From assembly GCA_016195505.1 (NCBI GenBank), contig JACPZN010000048.1, positions 1-5,870 of the forward strand: a stretch of 5,870 nt of DNA, written 5' to 3'. A program made the position numbers and the translations under genes. The notes under the pieces were generated by a model that was not told where the DNA came from, searched no databases, and was given only the letters and a program-made list of their open reading frames with translations. Positions 1 to 5,385 of this stretch are shown here, piece after piece. Origin of the DNA: Nitrospirota bacterium. Its GTDB lineage: Bacteria > Nitrospirota > Nitrospiria > Nitrospirales > Nitrospiraceae. The stretch's first letter is position 1; each line of letters opens with the position of its first letter.

Positions 1-218
1 AGCACACCGCCGGCTTGCGCCATCGCTTCGATAATCAACACTCCGGGCATGATCGGCCTCCCTGGGAAATGCCCCGGAAAGAACGGCTCATTCACCGTCA
101 CATTCTTGATCCCGACGATCCGTCGATTCGGCTCTAGTTCCTTGATCCGATCCACCAACAAAAAAGGATACCGGTGCGGAAGTAGTGCTTGAATTGCTGC
201 CTGCTCCATCACTGCCAT
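1..218 (-). CDS. fabZ: 3-hydroxyacyl-[acyl-carrier-protein] dehydratase FabZ (N-terminal part, cut by window edge)
   Basis: FabZ dehydrates (3R)-hydroxyacyl-ACP to trans-2-enoyl-ACP in the cytoplasmic type II fatty acid cycle that also feeds lipid A synthesis. The 72 residues visible carry the family signatures: LPHRYPFLLVDRI at residues 13-25, NEPFFPGHFP at 43-52 and PIMPGVLIIEAMAQ at 55-68. The expected catalytic pair is present as His50 and Glu64, with the same 14-residue spacing as His54/Glu68 in the E. coli enzyme. The ATG at 218 is preferred because AGAGGAGG lies 8 nt upstream; a second in-frame ATG at 209 has no such site. The gene is the fourth of the bamA operon, 38 nt after the second OmpH-like gene. 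The C-terminal half lies outside the window. Identification is close to certain; the full length cannot be judged. Confidence 0.95.
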   Translation of the reverse strand, partial: MAVMEQAAIQALLPHRYPFLLVDRIKELEPNRRIVGIKNVTVNEPFFPGHFPGRPIMPGVLIIEAMAQAGGV

Positions 219-256
219 CGGCGCTGCCTCCTCTTTGCTACAAGTAATCCACTCGG

Positions 257-799
257 CTATTTGTTTTGCCGGTCAAATTCTTTGACAACCAAGTCCGTCA
301 CATCCAGCGCAGGCTGATTGTAGAGCACGATACGGATGAGCGCCTCATTCCCCTTGTCGAGGATCGCCAAATACCCTTCTTTTTGAGCCACCACCTGCGC
401 GGCATCCGCAATCTTCTTTGAATACTCCGTGACCATTTCGCGCTGTTTCTGCTGGACCTCACGATTGAAATCTTGGAGGCGACGCTGGTAGGCCTCCAGC
501 TTGCTCCGGAACTGCTCTTGTTTCTCTTGCTTGACCGACTCGCTCAGTTTGCCATTCGGATCTTGCAGGGAGGCTTCCAGGTCTTTGAGCTCCAGTTCAT
601 CGGCATTGATGATCTTCTGCCTGGTCGTCGAATAGCTTTTGACGTCCTCCAGCGCCAACTTACCGGCCTTGGACTGCTCCATGACCATCTGCTGATCCAT
701 GACGCCGACCCTCAGCGGATCACCAGCAAACGCCAACTGTGTCCACACGCCCAACCATACGGCGACACTCAGCATCCTGATCATGCCCATACCTCTCAT
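257..799 (-). CDS. OmpH/Skp-family periplasmic chaperone, second paralogue (signal peptide)
   Basis: This 180-residue protein has the build of the OmpH/Skp family, trimeric periplasmic holdases for unfolded outer-membrane proteins. A signal peptide covers residues 1-25 with a probable cleavage after Ala-Phe-Ala (AFA|GD). A short strand follows (LRVGVMDQQMVM, 29-40), then a long charged helix-rich, coiled-coil-like stretch from about 50 to 140 with NREVQQKQRE at 112-121, then a C-terminal segment (YLAILDKGNEALI) that closes the body domain. Length fits the family (about 160-190 residues). The start at 799 has GGAGG 6 nt upstream; the N-terminus also contains Met4, Met6 and Met9, and Met6 has an AGAGG 7 nt before it, so a slightly shorter form is possible. 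It lies 18 nt downstream of a related but clearly diverged OmpH-like gene. That neighbour and bamA support a role in outer-membrane protein transport. The split of work between the two copies is unknown. Confidence 0.9.
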   Translation of the reverse strand: MRGMGMIRMLSVAVWLGVWTQLAFAGDPLRVGVMDQQMVMEQSKAGKLALEDVKSYSTTRQKIINADELELKDLEASLQDPNGKLSESVKQEKQEQFRSKLEAYQRRLQDFNREVQQKQREMVTEYSKKIADAAQVVAQKEGYLAILDKGNEALIRIVLYNQPALDVTDLVVKEFDRQNK

Positions 800-817
800 A
801 ACACACCTCCGCTGACG

Positions 818-1378
818 CTACGGATACTCTCGGTTGAACTGCTCGATGACCTGGCCGGAAATGTCGAGGCTGTCCTCATGATAGATGGTCGGACCGCCCT
901 TGCTCGTGTCGACGACAATCTGCAATCCGAGCCGCTTGGCAACCTTGGCGACGACGGCTTCAACTTTATCGCGAAACCCTTCGAGCACTTCCTTCTGCTT
1001 TTCTTGGACTTCCCGATTCAGGTCGGTTGCCTTCTGCTGATACTCCTGCATGCGCCTGCGAAACTGCTCTTCCCGCTCCCGCTTTGCCGTTGGACTCAGC
1101 ACGCTGGCCTGCTTGACGAAGTCTTCTTCCATACGGCGCAATTCTTTTTCGTCCAATTCCATGAGTGCCTGGCGATTTTTCGAAAACGCCTCCAGATTGT
1201 CCTTGGCCCTCTTCCCCGCGTTTGTCTCGGCAAAGACGCGCTGCGAGTTGATCACCCCGGTCTTTCCCTCAATCTTGGCCCCAGTTCCTGCGCACCCGCC
1301 GAGAACCAACGCAATCACTGCAACGACCGAACACTCTTTCCAGCCGGTCTTTCGCATGCTCTGTCCGTCAATCTTCAT
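818..1378 (-). CDS. OmpH/Skp-family chaperone, first paralogue, predicted lipoprotein
   Basis: This 186-residue OmpH/Skp-like protein starts with a lipoprotein-type signal: a hydrophobic run SVVAVIALV (17-25) ends in the lipobox L26-G27-G28-C29, so Cys29 should be lipidated. The next residue is Ala rather than Asp, which by the E. coli rule points to outer-membrane sorting. The body begins with GVINSQRVFAET (41-52), followed by a highly charged coiled-coil-like region of about 55-145 containing NREVQEKQKE (121-130), and ends with LQIVVDTSKGGPTIYH (152-167). The order of elements matches the paralogue downstream, but the sequences differ widely outside the NREVQ-KQ motif. The ATG at 1378 is chosen because GAGGGG lies 7 nt upstream. 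Met8 (1357) would give a more typical short signal peptide but has only a weak site. It follows bamA by 27 nt, so it is very likely cotranscribed. The family assignment is firm; the membrane anchor is inferred from the lipobox. Confidence 0.88.
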   Translation of the reverse strand: MKIDGQSMRKTGWKECSVVAVIALVLGGCAGTGAKIEGKTGVINSQRVFAETNAGKRAKDNLEAFSKNRQALMELDEKELRRMEEDFVKQASVLSPTAKREREEQFRRRMQEYQQKATDLNREVQEKQKEVLEGFRDKVEAVVAKVAKRLGLQIVVDTSKGGPTIYHEDSLDISGQVIEQFNREYP

Positions 1379-1405
1379 ATACCGGCCCCTCGCCCTACGC
1401 TCCGG

Positions 1406-3817
1406 CTAGTACAAGGATCCGATCGTAAACTCGAAGACCCCGAATCGTTCACCGGTCTGGGGCGCAAGATTGATTCCGTAGGCTGCTCGCAGGGGGCCGA
1501 ACGGAGATATCCACCGCCCTTCCAAACCCGCCGTTTTCCTGAGATTGAAGAACGACACCTTCTCCCCCTCTTCGAAGCCTTTTCCATAGTCGAAAAAGAT
1601 GACCCCGTTCAGCTTCGCCTCGGCCGAGATCGGAAAGATAAAATCGACATTAAAGATAATTTGCTTCGTCGCACCGATCGGGAAGTGGGTTGAGGGCACC
1701 GTCGGACCGGCCCGGCCGAAGGAGAACCCCCGCAGGGTGTTAATCCCGCCGACAAAAAACCGTTCAGCCAAAGGAATGTCTCTATCGCCGAGCTTCTCAA
1801 CCGCCCCATAGCGGGCACGCAGCGCCAATCTCGTATCGAAAATGAGCGGCGTATAATTGATCAGGTCGCCATAATACTTGATAAAGTTATTGGTTCCACC
1901 CAAGTAGGGGGTCCCGTAGTCGAATCCACCCCCGATCCGCCAGCCTCTTCTGGGATCGATGTAATAATCTCTGGTATCCCTGAAAAATGTCGTCCGAAAC
2001 CCGGTTGTCGACTGGGTCCCGAGCTGACGGCACACGAACGGGACGAGATCGGGGCAGATCCCTTCCGCCGGGTCCTTATAGTTCAATATTTCGCCAAACA
2101 GGCTGATACTCCCCGAATAATATTCCGACAACCAACGGCCGAATGTAAGAGACGCACCGGTTCTTGTTTCGAAATAGGACAGATAGTTCGTGATGCTTCG
2201 GTAGACATCCAACTGCATCGAGGTCAAGGAATCGTTCAGGTAGGGATTGCGGAACGTGATCTGTCCAAGACTCCGCCGCTGGCCTAGCTGTCCTCGGATC
2301 CGGCCCATATACCCGTATCCACCCAGGTTTCCTTGCGTGACGTCGGCGATGGCCACCAGCCGATCCAAGGTACTGAATCCGCCGCCGATGCTGAACTGGC
2401 CCGTCAGCTTTTCTTTCACACGGACATTCAAGTCGACTTTGTCGGCATCGACCTTTTCCGGCAGAATTTCGACGGTCTCGAAGAAGTTCAAATTGTTCAA
2501 CCGTTGGAAACTGCGCTTCAGCGAGGCCGTATCGATTACGTCCTGTTCATCTACGCGAATTTCACGGCGAATGACATTATCTCGCGTCTTATTGTTTCCG
2601 TAGATGTTGATCTGCCTGATACGCATCATCTCGCCTTCAGTAATATTGAAGATGATGCCGATCGTCCGTTCTTCATTGTTCGGATTGACGTTGGGCACGA
2701 CATCGGCGAACGAGTAGCCTTTGCTTCCATACATGTCCGTCAAACGGGTGACTTCATCTCGGAGTTTCGCGCGTTGAAAGATTTCCCCTTCACTCATCGT
2801 CATCTTGTCTCGAAGCTCGGGTTCTTCAAATACCGTGTACCCTCGAAACCCAATCTCCCCCACGGTGAAGGGCTCTCCTTCAAACACATGGAAGGTCACG
2901 ATGAACCATTTCTTATCTTCCATCAGTTCGATGGAGGGCAGGCTCACTCGCACATTAAAGTAGCCCTTATTGAGAAGCACCTCCTTGATCCGCTCCACAT
3001 CGTTCGCCATCTCTTCACGTTTCAAGACGCCGGCATCGGAGATGAACGATGGCAGCTTCAAACGCGTGACGAGACCATACCAGGGCACCCACTCACGCGT
3101 CTGGGTTGATTGGAAGATCTCTTCTTTGGTGGCCGCACGCAGTCCCTCGAAGATCACGGTCTTGATACGCGCCTTCTCTCCCTCTTTCACAAAGAAGGTC
3201 AGACGTTTGCGCTCTTCATCCAACGTCTGGACCACAGGAATGACTTGCGCGTTATAGTACCCATCATGCAGGTATGCTTGGCGGATATTCTCCGCACTTT
3301 CCTTTGCCTGCTGCTGGTCTAGAAACGACTGGCTCCTGATTGTCGTCTTTTCCTTCAGTTTGTCATCGTTCAGGTTTTCGTTTCCGTCGTACACGATCTC
3401 CGTAATAAACGGCTTTTCCCGAACAACAAAGACCACGGCTGTCCCACCCGGCACCGATTCTGTTTCAATCTGCACATCCTCGAAGAAACCGGAGTCGTAT
3501 AAAATCTTCACTTGCCCGCGCACATTCTCAGGCGTGTAAGGATCGCCCGCCTTCAGAGTGAGACGCCCAATGATGGCTGGGAGTTCAATCCTCTTGTTCC
3601 CACGGATCTCAATCGACTTCACCTTCGGCCCGGTCGTCTGGGCAACCGCTTCCCCAACACCCAGCAAGACATAGGCCGCCATAATCAGGACGACAAACCA
3701 GCGGGGTCTGTGGAGGAACGTCGTGGTCACCGATGGGGGTTCCCATACCAGAATGACAATACAAACGGCATCGCCACGAAGTTCCTTACGTATCCAGAAT
3801 GCATGAGGCGAACTCAT
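1406..3817 (-). CDS. bamA: Outer membrane protein assembly factor BamA (Omp85 family)
   Basis: BamA is the central subunit of the BAM complex, which folds and inserts beta-barrel proteins into the outer membrane. Counting from the ATG at 3817 (803 residues), a signal peptide lies at about 37-59 (WFVVLIMAAYVLLGVG, cleavage near AVA|Q). Five POTRA repeats follow at about 66-135, 137-217, 219-319, 321-399 and 401-469, each ending in a pattern like VREKP, VKEGEKARI, VFEGEPFTVG or ITEGEMMRI. A 16-stranded barrel fills about 473-803. The loop-6 signature appears as LRGF at 695-698 with its conserved Arg. The chain ends FGVFEFTIGSLY, a C-terminal beta-signal with Tyr in place of the more usual Phe/Trp. 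The start is uncertain: the ATG at 3817 has only a weak ribosome site and leaves a long N-region, whereas a GTG at 3730 would place the signal peptide right at the N-terminus (774 residues). A TTG at 3847 is unlikely. This is the first gene of the operon with the two ompH-like genes and fabZ. Confidence 0.95.
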   Translation of the reverse strand: MSSPHAFWIRKELRGDAVCIVILVWEPPSVTTTFLHRPRWFVVLIMAAYVLLGVGEAVAQTTGPKVKSIEIRGNKRIELPAIIGRLTLKAGDPYTPENVRGQVKILYDSGFFEDVQIETESVPGGTAVVFVVREKPFITEIVYDGNENLNDDKLKEKTTIRSQSFLDQQQAKESAENIRQAYLHDGYYNAQVIPVVQTLDEERKRLTFFVKEGEKARIKTVIFEGLRAATKEEIFQSTQTREWVPWYGLVTRLKLPSFISDAGVLKREEMANDVERIKEVLLNKGYFNVRVSLPSIELMEDKKWFIVTFHVFEGEPFTVGEIGFRGYTVFEEPELRDKMTMSEGEIFQRAKLRDEVTRLTDMYGSKGYSFADVVPNVNPNNEERTIGIIFNITEGEMMRIRQINIYGNNKTRDNVIRREIRVDEQDVIDTASLKRSFQRLNNLNFFETVEILPEKVDADKVDLNVRVKEKLTGQFSIGGGFSTLDRLVAIADVTQGNLGGYGYMGRIRGQLGQRRSLGQITFRNPYLNDSLTSMQLDVYRSITNYLSYFETRTGASLTFGRWLSEYYSGSISLFGEILNYKDPAEGICPDLVPFVCRQLGTQSTTGFRTTFFRDTRDYYIDPRRGWRIGGGFDYGTPYLGGTNNFIKYYGDLINYTPLIFDTRLALRARYGAVEKLGDRDIPLAERFFVGGINTLRGFSFGRAGPTVPSTHFPIGATKQIIFNVDFIFPISAEAKLNGVIFFDYGKGFEEGEKVSFFNLRKTAGLEGRWISPFGPLRAAYGINLAPQTGERFGVFEFTIGSLY

Positions 3818-3882
3818 ACTGCTCGGCCTGTCCTGACCTGCAGGCAATGTAAGAGACCGCTATTAGAAACGTGGTGATTCAC

Positions 3883-3896
3883 ACGGCCTAGGCCGT
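3883..3896. repeat. Perfect 14-bp palindrome in the bamA leader
   Basis: ACGGCCTAGGCCGT reads the same on both strands. It lies about 40 nt downstream of the predicted bamA transcription start and about 65 nt upstream of the ATG at 3817. In RNA it could form a 5-bp GC-rich stem with a CUAG loop. In DNA it has the symmetry of a dimeric repressor site. No U-tract follows on the minus strand, so it is not an intrinsic terminator. Its function is unknown. Confidence 0.5.
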
Positions 3897-3943
3897 TAAA
3901 CGTGAGCGCATCAGCCACAAGTCCGCGCGTGCGAAACTTCTGG

Positions 3944-3972
3944 ATTATATTGAGGTCTCCCTACATTGTAAA
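3944..3972 (-). promoter_or_regulatory. Sigma70-type promoter of the bamA operon
   Basis: Read on the minus strand, TTTACA (3972-3967, 5 of 6 to the -35 consensus) is followed after exactly 17 bp by TATAAT (3949-3944, perfect -10). Transcription would start near 3937-3938 on a purine, giving a leader of about 120 nt to the ATG at 3817 or about 207 nt to the GTG at 3730. It is the best promoter match upstream of bamA and is correctly oriented. No sigmaE-like GGAACTT box is evident. Confidence 0.75.
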
Positions 3973-4327
3973 GGAGTCGTCCTATTCTTCTTCTGTGCAT
4001 GATCGACAAATTCTTCTCCTTAAAAATATCTGCGTCCGGGACAGCGGTCGCATCTGCACAAGATCCACTGCAACCAGAATCCGGGGCGGGGACAAGTTCG
4101 CCATCGGATGCGTCGGTCTGATCCGGCTTCCAGCCACCTGCCGCAAGGCGTTGAAAGTTTCGCGGACTGAATCCTCGACCCGACTGCTCAACCTCAACTG
4201 ACAGGAGAACACATCTCCGAAAACCACCTTGGAGCAACCTCCGACCGTCCGATTGTGATGAAACATGGCGGAGCGGATGCTCATACGCACTACATACGAG
4301 TTAAGACGCAATGAGTTTGGCCATTTC
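3973..4327. other. Intergenic stretch between the divergent bamA and galU promoters; no convincing gene
   Basis: About 355 bp lie between the two predicted promoters. Open frames exist on both strands, but those longer than 90 codons begin with GTG or TTG without a ribosome site and their translations resemble no family I recognise. There is an A/T-rich patch at about 4008-4030. Two small inverted repeats stand close together: GGAGA-N5-TCTCC at 4204-4218 and GGAG-CAAC-CTCC at 4231-4242. ATCCGG at 4079-4084 and again at 4121-4126 could each pair with TCGGAT at 4104-4109. None is long enough to claim a structured RNA. No tRNA features, T-tract terminator or long repeat is seen. The stretch may hold regulatory sites, a small RNA or decayed coding sequence. 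Confidence 0.5.
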
Positions 4328-4356
4328 TTGACATCACCCTACCCATCACATAGTAT
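4328..4356 (+). promoter_or_regulatory. Sigma70-type promoter of galU, placed for a leaderless transcript
   Basis: TTGACA at 4328-4333 is a perfect -35 box. After a 17-bp spacer comes TAGTAT at 4351-4356, 4 of 6 to the -10 consensus. The expected start point, 7-8 nt after the -10 box, is G4363 or A4364, and the galU ATG begins at 4364. No Shine-Dalgarno sequence precedes that ATG, which fits a leaderless or nearly leaderless mRNA. If confirmed, this also fixes the galU start codon. Confidence 0.7.
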
Positions 4357-4363
4357 CCGTTTG

Positions 4364-5260
4364 ATGTCACGACTCACCGTCAGAAAAGCCGTAATCCCAG
4401 CCGCAGGGCTTGGAACACGTTTTCTCCCCGCCACGAAAGCTTCTCCAAAAGAAATGCTGCCGTTAGTGGATAAACCGCTCATTCAATATACGGTTGAAGA
4501 AGCGGTGGCCTCGGGCATCGAAGATATTATTATCATCACCGGCCGGGGAAAGCGGGCCATCGAAGACCACTTCGATCGCTCCGTGGAGCTCGAAGAAAAT
4601 CTAAAAGGCACCGGCAAGAGCCAGGTGCTCCATCAGATCCGTCAGATTTCGAACCTCGCGAACTTCTGCTATGTGCGCCAATCGGAGGCCCTGGGCTTGG
4701 GACACGCAGTGTTATGCGTACAGCACTTGATAGGCGACGAACCATTCGCCGTCATGCTCGGTGACGAGATCATCGATGCCGCAGTTCCAGCGCTTGCCCA
4801 ACTGATCCATGTCTATAAGAAACGCCATGGAGCGGTCCTCGGCGTACAAGAGGTTCCCAAGCAAGATGTCAGCCGGTACGGGATTGTGACTCCCAAGCGC
4901 CTGGCCCGCGGCCTCCACCGCGTTGCAGATTTGGTGGAGAAGCCGGCTCCTGCCGATGCGCCGTCAACCCTGGCCGTCATCGGTCGGTACATTCTTCCGC
5001 CGGAGATTTTTCCGATCTTAAGAAAAACCACACCGGGAAAGAACGGAGAAATTCAACTGACCGACGCGCTTAAGGAACTCGCAAGAAAATCTCCGATGTT
5101 CGCCCTGGAAGTCGACGGACAGCGCCATGATGCTGGGGACAAGCTGGGTTTCTTGATCGCGACAGTCGAATTCGCACTGAAGAATCCGACATTAGGACCG
5201 GAATTCAGCGAGTATCTTTCGACCAGAATGCGCACAGCTTCGACTAATCACCGGGGTTAA
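4364..5260 (+). CDS. galU: UTP--glucose-1-phosphate uridylyltransferase GalU
   Basis: GalU joins UTP and glucose 1-phosphate to give UDP-glucose and pyrophosphate in the cytoplasm, supplying LPS core, capsule and other glycans. The 298 residues match the family length (about 290-300). Motifs in order: the nucleotide-binding loop AAGLGTRFLPATKASPKEMLP at 13-33 (given in part: Gly15, Gly17, Thr18, Arg19, Lys29), DKP at 36-38, QSEALGLGHAV at 106-116, LGDE at 132-135 whose Asp134 is the expected metal ligand, SRYGIV at 170-175, VEKP at 191-194, GEIQLTD at 228-234, and HDAGDKLG at 255-262. The reading frame is open upstream to 4265, but the ATG at 4364 is chosen because family members begin a few residues before the RKAVIPAAG motif and the promoter lies inside the longer version. 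No Shine-Dalgarno is present at 4364. It is followed after 125 nt by lon on the same strand. The metabolic role is firm; which polysaccharide depends on it is not shown here. Confidence 0.95.
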   Translation: MSRLTVRKAVIPAAGLGTRFLPATKASPKEMLPLVDKPLIQYTVEEAVASGIEDIIIITGRGKRAIEDHFDRSVELEENLKGTGKSQVLHQIRQISNLANFCYVRQSEALGLGHAVLCVQHLIGDEPFAVMLGDEIIDAAVPALAQLIHVYKKRHGAVLGVQEVPKQDVSRYGIVTPKRLARGLHRVADLVEKPAPADAPSTLAVIGRYILPPEIFPILRKTTPGKNGEIQLTDALKELARKSPMFALEVDGQRHDAGDKLGFLIATVEFALKNPTLGPEFSEYLSTRMRTASTNHRG

Positions 5261-5277
5261 GCCCGTCGGCTTGCCAG

Positions 5278-5343
5278 CAACAACTCGGGAGCACCAGCGA
5301 TCGACCGATCTGAAACAACCGGCACCCCTGTCCCGACTTGTTG
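5278..5343. repeat. Inverted repeat with 12 of 13 paired bases between galU and lon
   Basis: CAACAACTCGGGA at 5278-5290 is complementary to TCCCGACTTGTTG at 5331-5343 apart from one C-C opposition (5284/5337). The 40-nt loop contains a smaller inverted repeat, GATCG-AC-CGATC, at 5299-5310. In the galU–lon RNA this would give a long stem just after the galU stop codon and about 30 nt before the lon ribosome site. No T-tract follows, so it does not look like an intrinsic terminator. A processing site, a 3' stabilising structure, partial termination or a protein-binding site are all possible. Confidence 0.5.
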
Positions 5344-5353
5344 GATCGTAGAC

Positions 5354-5363
5354 TCACCGGTGA
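5354..5363. repeat. 10-bp palindrome just upstream of the lon ribosome site
   Basis: TCACCGGTGA is a perfect palindrome ending 12 nt before the AGGGAG ribosome site of lon. It could be a short hairpin or half of an operator. At this length chance is a fair explanation; it is listed because of its position and because a larger inverted repeat sits directly upstream. Confidence 0.3.
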
Positions 5364-5385
5364 CTTCGAAAGAATAGGGAGACAC

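Noticed and set aside
473..1693. A 406-codon open frame on the plus strand, opposite the ompH-like genes and the end of bamA
   Set aside because: It is antisense to three well-supported genes, has no recognisable domain, and is a by-product of their codon bias.
2333..3109. A 258-codon plus-strand open frame inside bamA
   Set aside because: It lies wholly opposite the POTRA region of bamA, whose family signature is clear. The translation has no family features.
3999..4121. A 40-codon plus-strand frame (MIDKFFSLKISASG... ending in SPSDASV) that resembles a short signal peptide plus polar tail
   Set aside because: The nearest ribosome site (AAGGAG at 3971-3976) is 22 nt away, there is no promoter, and the length is within chance expectation. 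It could at most be a gene remnant.
3902..4311. Three overlapping 99-109-codon frames in the bamA–galU intergenic region
   Set aside because: They start at GTG or TTG without ribosome sites, overlap one another on both strands, and look like random translation.
4265..4363. A 33-residue N-terminal extension of galU from the ATG at 4265
   Set aside because: The family normally begins near the RKAVIPAAG motif, there is no good ribosome site (GGAG only 3 nt before the ATG at 4277), and the strong promoter lies inside the extension.
5311..5330. A sigma32-like site ahead of lon (CTGAAA ... CACCCCTG)
   Set aside because: The spacing between the two elements is about 10 nt, too short for the heat-shock consensus, and the match is partial.
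5278..5343. Reading the galU–lon inverted repeat as an intrinsic terminator
   Set aside because: The loop is 40 nt and no T-tract follows either arm on the plus strand.
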